Of a DNA stretch of 63,333 nt, positions 8,663 to 16,869 are shown one piece after another; positions within the stretch are counted from its first letter, which is position 1, and each line of letters starts with the position of its first letter. The translations under genes were made by a program, and so were the position numbers. Below the pieces are notes generated by a model. It was given only the letters and a program-made list of their open reading frames with translations, searched no databases and was not told where the DNA came from. Source of the DNA: Bacteroidales bacterium (GTDB lineage: Bacteria; Bacteroidota; Bacteroidia; Bacteroidales; UBA932). Where the stretch lies: contig JAGBHM010000005.1 in assembly GCA_017935505.1 (NCBI GenBank), positions 1-63,333 on the forward strand, given 5' to 3'.

Positions 8663-8957
8663 AAAAATTACGGTTTAATAAATACAAAGTCTTTGATTTT
8701 TAATTATATATATCTGAATATATTCTTAAGTGGAATTATCAGCAGTAATATAAATTGTGCGGTCATACACAAAGGTAACAATTATTCTTCTCAGCATAAA
8801 GCACCATACTGTTATAATGACGCTAGAAGTAATTGTATATACTCCGCTAACTATGAATTGTTGATAAACATAATTGCAACTATTAATGCAATGCTGTATA
8901 TCGTTATGATAGCACCGTAGCACTGAGATTAACGAGTCTTTTACATAATTGATGCAA
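8663..8957. other. Divergent AT-rich intergenic region
   Basis: Between the acetyltransferase and the 9010 gene lie 347 bp without a credible gene. The promoter for the rightward gene is at its right end. I found no clean promoter for the leftward gene, and otherwise see nothing in it. Confidence 0.4.
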
Positions 8958-8988
8958 GTTGAAAAATACTAATTTTTCACTAAATTTG
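8958..8988 (+). promoter_or_regulatory. Promoter of the 292-residue gene, with palindrome in the spacer
   Basis: GTTG at 8958-8961, 19 bp, then TAAATTTG at 8981-8988: a near-ideal Bacteroidota promoter, 21 bp before the ATG. The spacer holds a perfect inverted repeat GAAAAAT/ATTTTTC (8961-8967, 8972-8978), a likely operator. Confidence 0.65.
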
Positions 8989-9009
8989 CTTTGAACAAAA
9001 CTTAATTTT

Positions 9010-9888
9010 ATGCAGAAAAAAATTCAAATCAAATACATAGAAATTCGTCCTATTTATAATATTTTAAAAAAATATATAGGCACTAATGATATCAATCTGA
9101 CATGTTATGCTAATTTCGAACAATTTTCAGACCATGAGTTCCCTCTAATAGAGCATATTTCTATAGAAAAGATTAAAGAGTTGATTGGAAAGCATTTTGA
9201 TGTAGATATTGCAGATGACGTGGTAAAAGTCCTATGGCTAAATGCCAATGTTAATTATAAACGGAATTATAATAAAGTTGAAGAGGCATATGAACATTGG
9301 GAAACTGAATACTGCACAGATGATATCGATTGGGACAATATAGAAAAGGAAGTATTGGAGTTGTATCTACTTATAAATAAAAATAAATCAAATAGCGCAC
9401 AGCCTATTTCTATAAAAATTGGGAAAGTCAAGAAAATTACTTTAAAAAATACTCTTGGCTGGTTTACTCACTTTCTCAATAACCACTGCTTCGCTAAGAT
9501 AGACCCACCTATAAATTCTGTTGAAAATGCACTGAAAAGATTAAAGGAACACAACAACAGTAGTGTAGGCGCAAAAGTTAAGGATAAAATTAAAAATGCT
9601 ATGGTACATGGAATAGCCAACTTAGCACATGACTACAACCTTGTAACTGAGAATGCTCCTAAAAATTTATGTGAATTTATAAGGGAATATTTAGAGGAAA
9701 TGGAAATAGTTGAGAAAACTGATACTATTACCGACACTGAATGGATAAAAGCACAAATTCGCAATTTGAGCACACCTTCTAAAAGCCCACGCACATTAGA
9801 TACACCAGAACTTAAACCTTGCTCTCAGGAAAGCTTGGAAGAATCTGACAAAAGCCGAAAAAACATTGATTTTCTCACAAAAGAGTAA
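9010..9888 (+). CDS. Unknown 292-residue protein
   Basis: I do not recognise a family. The protein is soluble, acidic and lysine-rich, with short acidic stretches (YCTDDIDWDNIEKEVLE) around 100-120 and a Ser/Pro/Glu-rich, probably disordered C-terminal tail from about 255. No signal peptide or membrane segment is visible. The start is well fixed, because the promoter's -7 box lies 21 bp upstream. The next gene on the same strand is a LOTUS-DUF3825 protein about 180 bp further on with its own promoter. Each promoter holds an inverted repeat, which suggests repression. The base composition is very AT-rich, as expected for acquired DNA. Confidence 0.65.
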   Translation: MQKKIQIKYIEIRPIYNILKKYIGTNDINLTCYANFEQFSDHEFPLIEHISIEKIKELIGKHFDVDIADDVVKVLWLNANVNYKRNYNKVEEAYEHWETEYCTDDIDWDNIEKEVLELYLLINKNKSNSAQPISIKIGKVKKITLKNTLGWFTHFLNNHCFAKIDPPINSVENALKRLKEHNNSSVGAKVKDKIKNAMVHGIANLAHDYNLVTENAPKNLCEFIREYLEEMEIVEKTDTITDTEWIKAQIRNLSTPSKSPRTLDTPELKPCSQESLEESDKSRKNIDFLTKE

Positions 9889-9964
9889 ATGGTTGAAAAT
9901 GAGTGGAAAAAAATACATCTCAAAAACAATCTTATTCTTTTCTAACCAATTGATTGTTAGATAG

Positions 9965-9995
9965 TTGCACAATATAATAATCCTACATACATTTG
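9965..9995 (+). promoter_or_regulatory. Promoter of the LOTUS-DUF3825 gene
   Basis: GTTG at 9964-9967, 20 bp, then TACATTTG at 9988-9995. A perfect 10-bp inverted repeat links the box (ATACATTTGC, 9987-9996) to the sequence just before the ATG (GCAAATGTAT, 10056-10065). The left arm lies before the transcription start, so this would act as DNA, not RNA. A GGCCG/CGGCC pair lies inside the leader. Confidence 0.6.
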
Positions 9996-10069
9996 CAGTG
10001 AAAACAAAAGGGAAATGCCTTAAAGGCCGGGCAAAATTCCCTGTTATTAACGGCCGCAAATGTATTTTT

Positions 10070-11239
10070 ATGGAAAAAATTCAAAGAATTTTTGATCAGA
10101 TGCCCCGATTTTCGCTAGAGGGCCAAGGAGAAAATTGGATCAACATGGCAACACTTGGTATTGCCCTAAGGAATAATGGTATTGATTTTCGTCATAAAGG
10201 CTATGAAAAACTAGGAGATTACCTAGAAAGCACATGCTCATATGAGTTTTATCTCGACAGAACTTGTGATATACCCGTAAAGTATGTTCGGGAGAAAAGT
10301 GAAGAAAACCCTCGTTCTATCAGAAGACAGCCAAAAGCCCCAACACGCTTTTTGGACTGGGCGTTTATTGGCAAGCTTCCAGAATCTGTAAAGCAACTAG
10401 CCGACACAGCTCTTGAAGAAAGTTGGACCAGCGACGATGAGCACCCTTATGATATTTTATTAAATTATCTGAACAACACATTTATTAAACTGATGAATGA
10501 GAAGAAAATTCTCTATTCAGAAGATAGGCTTTATGCCGCATTCAATACAGGACTTGTGGACCGCAGATATCTGCCAATTTATGGCTTGTTCAAAAAGAAC
10601 ACTATTCCAGCGCTTAACCAAGATTGGTATCTTATAAAATTTACCGTTAGTGGCGAAGGTGCCGCAGGCAAGACTCTTAATCGAATATTTTCCATGATGC
10701 CTGAAAGAGCCTCCTATATCAGCAAAATTTCAGATATATGCTTTGACCATAAAGCAAGGATGGCAGTAAGCTATGACCATATTCTCCTCGATAGGATCGA
10801 GAGACTGCCTATTGAATTTCTTGAGGAGAATGGCCCATCTAATTTTGATTTCTTGAGACTTGCCGCAGCTTCAGAGGTTGAAAAAGATAAATTATATAAT
10901 TTGCTTCGTGAGTCTATTGCAAACGATATCAGATGCTACAGGAGATTCCAACGTCGTCTTGATGATGCAATTAATTTGGCAAGATCTAAAACAGAGTGGA
11001 ATTATAAAACCGCCATACCATCATATAACCCTCGTGAGGATTCAATATCTATACTTCTTCCTCTTTCCCTCATCAACGATGACGTTGTTGACGTAGCTCT
11101 TGTTGTTACAAAATCCAGCCGCTCAGGAAACTATCAAGCTGAAACAATCCTGAGTCTCCCATTGGCATACAAAAATGCCAGATTGATTACTCGTCCTGAC
11201 AGTTATTGGATGAATATCTCAGCACTTAAATCCAATTAG
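10070..11239 (+). CDS. LOTUS/OST-HTH domain protein with DUF3825
   Basis: 389 residues from the ATG at 10070; an upstream methionine in frame at 9965 falls inside the promoter and is rejected. Residues 1-75 resemble a LOTUS/OST-HTH domain (WINMATLGIALRNNG, HKGYEKLGDYLES), a winged helix that binds RNA in eukaryotic germ-line proteins and occurs in bacteria fused to nucleases or unknown domains. From about 100 the protein matches DUF3825 as I remember it (LDWAFIGKLPESVKQLADTALEESW, AFNTGLVDRRYLPIYGLF). DUF3825 function is unknown. The C-terminal third contains a conserved-looking AIPSYNPREDSISILLPLSL block. Its context is accessory DNA with a CatA-like gene and several unknowns, so a role in defence or RNA handling is possible but inferred. 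Confidence 0.75.
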   Translation: MEKIQRIFDQMPRFSLEGQGENWINMATLGIALRNNGIDFRHKGYEKLGDYLESTCSYEFYLDRTCDIPVKYVREKSEENPRSIRRQPKAPTRFLDWAFIGKLPESVKQLADTALEESWTSDDEHPYDILLNYLNNTFIKLMNEKKILYSEDRLYAAFNTGLVDRRYLPIYGLFKKNTIPALNQDWYLIKFTVSGEGAAGKTLNRIFSMMPERASYISKISDICFDHKARMAVSYDHILLDRIERLPIEFLEENGPSNFDFLRLAAASEVEKDKLYNLLRESIANDIRCYRRFQRRLDDAINLARSKTEWNYKTAIPSYNPREDSISILLPLSLINDDVVDVALVVTKSSRSGNYQAETILSLPLAYKNARLITRPDSYWMNISALKSN

Positions 11240-11365
11240 GTCCTTCATTTTACAATCATAAATTAATTTTCAACTACGCTGGTGACAGGCTACTATAAAA
11301 TAGTGGCAGAAACGAGTATACCCTATAAACAAAAATTATTGTAAATATTTAATAACAAAGAAAAT

Positions 11366-12862
11366 ATGAAACAAGTAAATAGAGATTATATCTGCGTATT
11401 AAGAAAACAAGGCAATTTGGTAAAATTTATACAGGAACCAATAGAGCAGTCTGTTGCGTTGGAGAGTATGCTTAAGACTACCTTGGAGAATCCAAATATG
11501 AGTGTTTTGGATCTTCAGGATCAGATGATGATGGAGTTTAAGGAGGGCAATAGACCATATATTAGTTATTTGTCTCCTTATTCTTATGGTTCTTCGTATG
11601 TAGATGGTGTAGTATTCCCTCAATTAATTACTTATGACAAGTATAAAGAAGACCTGCAAAAAGAGGAGGAATCCATAATTGCATATAACAAAAGAGTATG
11701 CAAATATTTGCAGGATACCGAGGGTGAAGATGCATATCAGGCTAAAGTGGAAGAAAATACAGAGAAAGACATTGAAAAGTATATACGTAAGAGAAAGGAA
11801 AAGTATTATACTGATGCTTTAAGGTATATCCACGCCTACAACTATAAAATGAAATTGTCTCTTTGTGAATCAGATACAGATAATGTTATGTATTCAAGAG
11901 AGTCTATAGGATGGGATGGATATGAATATAAGGTTAATGATGATGTGATAATATATGTCAATACCAATTTTGGATATGGGTATTCTTCATATTTTACCTT
12001 AGGATTGAAATACAAAGGGATAGATATACTGCCATACAGCATCGTGGTTAACTACTACTATGCTGATATGAGGGATGTGCTTAGATATTTGAGAAATTAT
12101 AGAACTCAATCTGAAAGTTGGAATCTCGCTTTTGACTTCGTTGAGAAAACAGCAAATCTGGCAGCAACTGAGCCGGATAAATTCTGTGATAAGTTCTTGA
12201 AGAATGAGATAAATTCTATGTTGGCAGGATTGGCAGATGTAATTGCTAACCCAGAAGCTTTCTTGAATAAATTCGCTACTAAGACAAGTGAGAATAATGA
12301 TTCCGGCTTTATAACTGTCAGGGCACAAATGTATGAGGGTGAGAAATCTAAGTTTAAGGTTTATCCTTATGAAATGTCAGTGGCATTTATGGCGGAGAAG
12401 ATAATGAATGCTCTAATGCTGTTGCATAATCTTGAGTCTGTATCTACAGTTTATCTTCCTGCTCAGAATGCCGTTTTGAAAGTTAAGGAAATTGCAACAA
12501 AAGGACTTCCTAAAATTAAAGAGTGTGCAGACAAGATGGTTCCTCAATTGAATAAATTGCGTGAGGAGTTGAATAGAATTGATACTGGTTTGGAGAGAAT
12601 ATCTCCAAATATAAAAATACATGAGGAGGTTATTACATCCATGGTTGAAGAAAGGAATAATAAAGGTGGAAACGTATCATTCTATACTGTTGAGCAGGAA
12701 TATAGGAGTACACACTTGGAGTATTCTAATTTGTGTGTTGAAAAGAAAAAGTTAGTTGATGAACGAGCAAAGGTTAATGAGGAGCTTAGAACCAGACTGG
12801 ATTTCTTGGATATTCTCAATGATTGTATTGATATGGTTGAGAATCTGGATGATAAAGAGTAA
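11366..12862 (+). CDS. Unknown 498-residue protein heading an accessory operon
   Basis: No known family recognised. The N-terminal half is rich in Tyr and charged residues (YISYLSPYSYGSSYVDG, YEYKVNDDVIIYVNTNFGYGYSSYF), suggestive of a beta-rich domain. Residues about 245-370 contain a helical segment resembling the gene that follows (FDFVEKTANLAATEPDKFCDKFL; YPYEMSVAFMAEKIMNALM). The last 120 residues are a long coiled coil (KMVPQLNKLREELNRIDTGLERI and on). There is no signal peptide. The start follows AAGAAAAT, a typical Bacteroidota A-rich leader. It opens a run of same-strand genes reaching the sirtuin at 16.8 kb, and may be a scaffold or sensor of that module. Confidence 0.65.
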   Translation: MKQVNRDYICVLRKQGNLVKFIQEPIEQSVALESMLKTTLENPNMSVLDLQDQMMMEFKEGNRPYISYLSPYSYGSSYVDGVVFPQLITYDKYKEDLQKEEESIIAYNKRVCKYLQDTEGEDAYQAKVEENTEKDIEKYIRKRKEKYYTDALRYIHAYNYKMKLSLCESDTDNVMYSRESIGWDGYEYKVNDDVIIYVNTNFGYGYSSYFTLGLKYKGIDILPYSIVVNYYYADMRDVLRYLRNYRTQSESWNLAFDFVEKTANLAATEPDKFCDKFLKNEINSMLAGLADVIANPEAFLNKFATKTSENNDSGFITVRAQMYEGEKSKFKVYPYEMSVAFMAEKIMNALMLLHNLESVSTVYLPAQNAVLKVKEIATKGLPKIKECADKMVPQLNKLREELNRIDTGLERISPNIKIHEEVITSMVEERNNKGGNVSFYTVEQEYRSTHLEYSNLCVEKKKLVDERAKVNEELRTRLDFLDILNDCIDMVENLDDKE

Positions 12863-12920
12863 TTAATAAGATCTGTAGATAGGCAATATTAACTCAAAAC
12901 TTAAAATTAAACAATAGGTT

Positions 12921-13622
12921 ATGGCTGATACTAAAATTAACATGCACTTGCATGAGTGTGATAAATATGGAAACAGTATTGTATCATTAAATGTGGTGAA
13001 TAAAGAGCGTGAGATTCTACAATATTATGAACTTATGACCTACAGGCATATAACAGTAGATTATCTTGTGGACCAGTTTGCTGCATTTGATGCAAAAACA
13101 ACAACAATGGGGTTTATTGGTGAATACAGAGAATATTTGAGGAATATGATTGAGGCAGATGAGCAGAAATTTCTGGAAATATATGTAGTGGAACAGGCAA
13201 AGAAACTTGTGGAAATGTTAAGAAGTATGGTTGAGAAACCACAGGTATTCTTGAAGGAGCTCCTATTCTATAAGGATATGAAAAGATATGAATTATTCTC
13301 CGGCTTCCCGATGAGTGATGCTGAATTGGAGGAGTATAATAAGAATCCTCAAGCAATGGCTATAGCCATATTGGGCGAAAAGATATTTGATGCATTGGAA
13401 TTTACTCCAAATATGTATTTATGGGGAGCCGAATTCCCTCAAATGTATGATTACTTCAATGATATCTTCCAATTGGCTCAAAAGGCTTATGATATGTTGG
13501 CTCAGGAGATATCCAATTTGCCTTCTGATGCATGTAATGAGGAGCATCCTCAGTTCTTCTGTTGGTGGAATTTGACCAATACCCTTGGTATTCTGGAAGA
13601 GAGGATTAATAATTTTAAATAA
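12921..13622 (+). CDS. Unknown 233-residue protein related to its upstream neighbour
   Basis: No known family. Residues about 90-165 (YVVEQAKKLVEMLRSMVEKPQVFLKEL; NPQAMAIAILGEKIFDALE; FTPNMYLWGAEFPQM) align by eye with residues about 245-370 of the 498-residue protein (EPDKFCDKFLKNE; YPYEMSVAFMAEKIMNALM; VSTVYLPAQ). The two are therefore probably paralogous, with this one lacking the beta-rich N-terminus and the coiled coil. It has no signal peptide or membrane segment and is acidic. It starts 58 bp after its neighbour and ends 12 bp before a membrane-protein gene, consistent with one transcript. Confidence 0.62.
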   Translation: MADTKINMHLHECDKYGNSIVSLNVVNKEREILQYYELMTYRHITVDYLVDQFAAFDAKTTTMGFIGEYREYLRNMIEADEQKFLEIYVVEQAKKLVEMLRSMVEKPQVFLKELLFYKDMKRYELFSGFPMSDAELEEYNKNPQAMAIAILGEKIFDALEFTPNMYLWGAEFPQMYDYFNDIFQLAQKAYDMLAQEISNLPSDACNEEHPQFFCWWNLTNTLGILEERINNFK

Positions 13623-13634
13623 TGATATTGTGTT

Positions 13635-14447
13635 ATGAATAAGAAACTTAACAGAGCAATTATCGCAGCAGGCATTATTGCCCTGCTGCTTATCTGGGTG
13701 TGCCTGGCATTCAATAATTTTGACTGGGCTGTGCTTTATGCCTGGATTTTGATTGGTGGTGGGATAATGGTTGTAGTGGCTGCAAACATTGTTGTACTTG
13801 CAGCAAAGAATGGGGAAAATGAGATGTTTGAGCCTAAGATTACCAAACAGGAAATGTTGGAATTCGTAGAGGATAAAGGTATGATTATGTCCTGGGAGGA
13901 TATTAATGCAATGAAAGTTTCCAAGGAAGATATTCTTTTGAAGGAAACAGCACATGCCAGCCCTGTACAACTGCCTGACATTTCCAAGACTTTGGAGAAT
14001 ATGGGATATAAAGTAGATGATATTGCAGTTGGATGCATTTATTTTAATGATGGAGAGAATAATTATAGGCTTTATTCTGATTGGATACACAGATGTCAGA
14101 TGAATTGTATTGGCATATGCAAAACATATACTGTTGATCAGGATGATGTAGAAGCAATGTCGAGGATTGCTGTAGAAATAACTGATAGTATCAGAATTGC
14201 AAAATTACATGTGTATTCAAATGATGATAGGACCAAATATGGGCTTAGAGTATCAACAGATTCCTTCTATTCAGATATATCTTCTTTAAATGCTACTATA
14301 CTTGCACTTATGGATTTCATAGAAGTGGCTATGTCCAGTCTTAGGGACAGGATGCCTCAGCGGAGAGAAGATGATTCAACTATTGATTTCAATGATGTAC
14401 AGCAGCAGATCGCACTTGGGCAGAACAAGACTAAATACGAATGTTAA
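13635..14447 (+). CDS. Membrane-anchored protein with a YbjN-like cytoplasmic domain (tentative)
   Basis: 270 residues. Two hydrophobic segments at about 8-26 and 33-57 form a hairpin that would leave the rest in the cytoplasm. The C-terminal part from about 115 (YKVDDIAVGCIYFNDGENNYRLY, then paired strands and a final helix LNATILALMDFIEVAMSSL) recalls the YbjN/type III secretion chaperone-like fold, but this is a resemblance, not a motif match. The middle contains two stretches with an acidic Glu-rich character (KITKQEMLEFVEDKG). Its stop lies 17 bp before the ADP-ribosylglycohydrolase ATG, so the genes are probably co-transcribed. Confidence 0.6.
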   Translation: MNKKLNRAIIAAGIIALLLIWVCLAFNNFDWAVLYAWILIGGGIMVVVAANIVVLAAKNGENEMFEPKITKQEMLEFVEDKGMIMSWEDINAMKVSKEDILLKETAHASPVQLPDISKTLENMGYKVDDIAVGCIYFNDGENNYRLYSDWIHRCQMNCIGICKTYTVDQDDVEAMSRIAVEITDSIRIAKLHVYSNDDRTKYGLRVSTDSFYSDISSLNATILALMDFIEVAMSSLRDRMPQRREDDSTIDFNDVQQQIALGQNKTKYEC

Positions 14448-14464
14448 TTGGTAACTTTAAGACT

Positions 14465-15265
14465 ATGAAACACAAAATATTATTGGGAGCCATTGCCGGA
14501 GATATTATAGGCTCTGTTTATGAGTTTAATCATGTGTTATGGAAAGATTTTGATTTGTTCTTACCGTATTCCAAATATACTGATGATACAGTTATGACGG
14601 TGGCAAATGCTGATTGGTTGGTAAGCGGTGACAGTCTTTTGGGAATAATGCAGGAGTATGGCAATAAGTACCGTGGTGCTGGTTACGGAGGTATGTTCTA
14701 TAATTGGTTGGTCTGCAGAGATCCTCAGCCTTACAACAGTTTTGGCAACGGCTCTGCTATGAGGGTAAGTCCTGTTGGATGGGCATTTAACACTTTAGTG
14801 GAGACTTTGGCAGCTGCAAAGCAAAGTGCAGAGGTTACTCACAATCACCCAGAGGGCATCAAAGGTGCTCAGGCCACAGCTGCCTGTATTTTCCTGGCCC
14901 GAACTGGCAGTGCCAAAGGAGAGATCAAGTCTTATATTGAGGAGACATTTGGATATGATCTTGGCAGAACCTGTGATGAAATCAGACCTGTTTATGGGTT
15001 CAATGAAACTTGCCAGAGAACAGTTCCGGAATCAATAATTGCCTTTTTGGAAAGTACAGACTTTGAAGATGCAATCAGACTCGCAGTCTCACTTGGTGGA
15101 GATGCAGACACAATGGGTGCGATAACAGGAGCTATTGCAGAAGCCTATTATAAAGAGATACCGGAGCATATTGTTATAGAAGTTCTGAAAAGGCTTCCCG
15201 ATGAATTTAAAGAAGTGATGGAGAGGTTTTATGAGAAGTTTATCCATCTGGGTAATGTAGAATAG
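14465..15265 (+). CDS. ADP-ribosylglycohydrolase family protein (DraG/ARH-like)
   Basis: 266 residues from the ATG at 14465. The family signature is complete: GAIAGDIIGS at 8-17, the metal-binding TDDTVMT at 39-45, GNGSAMRVSPVG near 95-106, a helix with VTHNHPEGI, and SLGGDADTMGAITGAIAEA near 208-226 with the second metal-binding Asp pair. These enzymes use two Mg ions to remove ADP-ribose from proteins, DNA or small molecules. A sirtuin, which consumes NAD and can make O-acetyl-ADP-ribose or ADP-ribosylate targets, lies four genes downstream in the same run. That makes an ADP-ribose-based function of the operon plausible, though no ADP-ribosyltransferase is visible here. Confidence 0.9.
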   Translation: MKHKILLGAIAGDIIGSVYEFNHVLWKDFDLFLPYSKYTDDTVMTVANADWLVSGDSLLGIMQEYGNKYRGAGYGGMFYNWLVCRDPQPYNSFGNGSAMRVSPVGWAFNTLVETLAAAKQSAEVTHNHPEGIKGAQATAACIFLARTGSAKGEIKSYIEETFGYDLGRTCDEIRPVYGFNETCQRTVPESIIAFLESTDFEDAIRLAVSLGGDADTMGAITGAIAEAYYKEIPEHIVIEVLKRLPDEFKEVMERFYEKFIHLGNVE

Positions 15266-15269
15266 TAAG

Positions 15270-15884
15270 ATGATTGATATGAAAAGAAAAACTAATGATA
15301 TTATATTAATGGGAGTTGTTGTGTTGTTCTGCACTCTCCCAGTTTTTTCAATATGTCCGTTTAATTTATCAGGTGCGAAGATTGCTCAATATTTTGTGAT
15401 GTGGTTGAAGTTGCTGGCTTATTTTGCAGCAGGTGGAATAGTAGGATATAGTTTGAGAAAAGTGACTGATAGAAAATTGCGTGTTGGGTACATTGCTATT
15501 GTGGTACTTTACATTATGGCTATAGTTGTGATGGCATTGCTCCCGGTTGAAATATCATCTGGTTCCTTTATTGATACATATTATGGTGTTGAATTGGGGC
15601 TGATTTTTCTTTTGTCACTGTTAGTGATGTTGGGGTATGCCTGTATTGATAAGTTGGTTAAACATTTGTCGGGAAGAGAATGGAATTTTAACTTGGGCAG
15701 ATGTTTTCTAGTTATGGCGGGAGTCCCTGTAATTTTATGGCATATTGATTATTGGGTAAATGGGATAGATGGCTTTATGGCTTATAATATTGTTACGCTT
15801 CATGTTGCACGGAAATTTGGTATTGTTATATCAGGATTGGTTGCGGGAAGGATGATGGAAGGTATAAATAAATTGGGATTATGA
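15270..15884 (+). CDS. Polytopic membrane protein of unknown function
   Basis: 204 residues with about five to six hydrophobic segments (roughly 11-30, 38-58, 68-88, 105-125, 145-163, 178-197). The ATG at 15270 is 4 bp after the preceding stop; a second ATG at 15279 is an alternative start. The loops are short and basic residues lie between segments. No transporter or enzyme motif is recognised. The stop overlaps the ATG of the next gene (ATGA), so translation is coupled with the 82-residue protein. In this operon it may be the membrane effector or anchor, by position only. Confidence 0.6.
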   Translation: MIDMKRKTNDIILMGVVVLFCTLPVFSICPFNLSGAKIAQYFVMWLKLLAYFAAGGIVGYSLRKVTDRKLRVGYIAIVVLYIMAIVVMALLPVEISSGSFIDTYYGVELGLIFLLSLLVMLGYACIDKLVKHLSGREWNFNLGRCFLVMAGVPVILWHIDYWVNGIDGFMAYNIVTLHVARKFGIVISGLVAGRMMEGINKLGL

Positions 15885-16129
15885 GTAAAATACTTGTTAT
15901 AGGAGTTGGCAATGCCGGTAGAAATGTATGTAAGAAATTAAAGGATGATGGGCTTTCTGATGCTGAATTTGTTACTTTTGGAGGCTATCAAAATGATGAC
16001 AGGAATGATATCCCTCATTATAATTTTGTAAAAAGAAGTCTGTACCCAGGCTATCCTCCAGAGGTATACAAGGCATTTGCAGAAAAAAATATTGATGATA
16101 TTAGGGAATTCCTTGAAAAGCATGTATAG
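15881..16129 (+). CDS. 82-residue protein with FtsZ/Rossmann-like N-terminus
   Basis: The start (KILVIGVGNAGRNVCKKL, then LSDAEFVTFGG) closely mimics the first strand, glycine loop, helix and second strand of FtsZ/tubulin (xVIGVGGGGxNAV...G...FI..NTD) or of a dinucleotide-binding Rossmann fold. The protein then ends after a short tail; it lacks the GTP-binding GGGTGTG loop and everything after it. It overlaps the genes on both sides: its ATG shares bases with the upstream stop, and the sirtuin ATG (16122) lies inside its last codons. It is therefore a deliberate member of the operon. It may be a small nucleotide sensor or FtsZ decoy, which is speculation. Confidence 0.6.
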   Translation: MSKILVIGVGNAGRNVCKKLKDDGLSDAEFVTFGGYQNDDRNDIPHYNFVKRSLYPGYPPEVYKAFAEKNIDDIREFLEKHV

Positions 16130-16805
16130 ACAAAACATAGTCGTTTTTACAGGAGCTGGAATCAGTGCCGAGAGCGGTTTGCAAACATTCAGGGGGACGA
16201 ATGGTATGTGGGAGGATTATAAAGTTGAAGAAGTGGCATCCATTGAGGCTTGGAAGAATAATCCTGAACTGGTGCTGGAGTTTTATAATAAGAGAAGGAG
16301 GGAGATAGCCAATACTGTGCCTAACTCTGCCCACTATGCTATAGCAAAATTGGAAGAGAAATATAACGTTACGGTTGTAACGCAAAATGTGGATGATTTG
16401 CACGAATGGGCAGGTAGTTCCAATATTATTCATTTGCACGGTGAAATAACCAAAGCTCGAAGTGAGAATGATGACTCTTTTACAACCTATGATATAGGAC
16501 ATAATGATTTGCATATTGGAGATCTTGCCCCCGATGGAAGTCAATTGAGGCCACATATTGTTTGGTTCGGCGAAAAAGTTATGGGAATGTACAGAGCAGC
16601 GGAAGCTGTTAAAAAGGCTGATATTATGATAATAATTGGCACCTCCTTGAAAGTATATCCTGCGGCAGTTTTGGTTGATTTTGCCACTATAGATTGCAGG
16701 GTATTCCTTATAGATCCAGAACCAATACACTTGAGTATCCCGAAATATGAACATATACAGAAAACTGCAACAGAGGGAATGGAGGAGTTAACAAGGAGAA
16801 TTTAA
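16122..16805 (+). CDS. Sir2-family NAD-dependent deacylase without zinc cysteines
   Basis: 227 residues from the ATG at 16122, which overlaps the previous gene. Catalytic features are present: FTGAGISAESGLQTFRG at 9-25, TQNVDDLHEWAG near 88-99, the catalytic His in IHLHGE near 108, PHIVWFGE near 150 and GTSLKVYPAA near 183. The four zinc cysteines of classical sirtuins are absent; their place is taken by a short loop (ARSENDDSFTTYDIGHNDL). Zinc-less sirtuins of this type are common in Bacteroidota, so this is a subfamily trait rather than damage. It would consume NAD to remove acyl groups, or act as an NADase. The link to an ADP-ribosylglycohydrolase in the same operon is suggestive. Confidence 0.88.
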   Translation: MYRQNIVVFTGAGISAESGLQTFRGTNGMWEDYKVEEVASIEAWKNNPELVLEFYNKRRREIANTVPNSAHYAIAKLEEKYNVTVVTQNVDDLHEWAGSSNIIHLHGEITKARSENDDSFTTYDIGHNDLHIGDLAPDGSQLRPHIVWFGEKVMGMYRAAEAVKKADIMIIIGTSLKVYPAAVLVDFATIDCRVFLIDPEPIHLSIPKYEHIQKTATEGMEELTRRI

Positions 16806-16869
16806 AGAGATGATGGAAGGTTTTATAGGAGGTAAATAGAAATTGGTTGACTAATTAAAAGAAGGAAAT

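Noticed and set aside
11240..11365. CTACTAT/ATAGTGG hairpin as a terminator of the LOTUS gene
   Set aside because: The stem is short and AT-rich and no T-tract follows, so it is not a convincing terminator.
13419..14090. Long open frame on the minus strand across the 13.4-14.1 kb genes
   Set aside because: It lies fully opposite two well-supported plus-strand genes and shows no sensible protein features, only the antisense of AT-rich coding DNA.
16101..16754. 217-codon minus-strand frame over the sirtuin
   Set aside because: It is opposite a complete Sir2 gene with all catalytic motifs.
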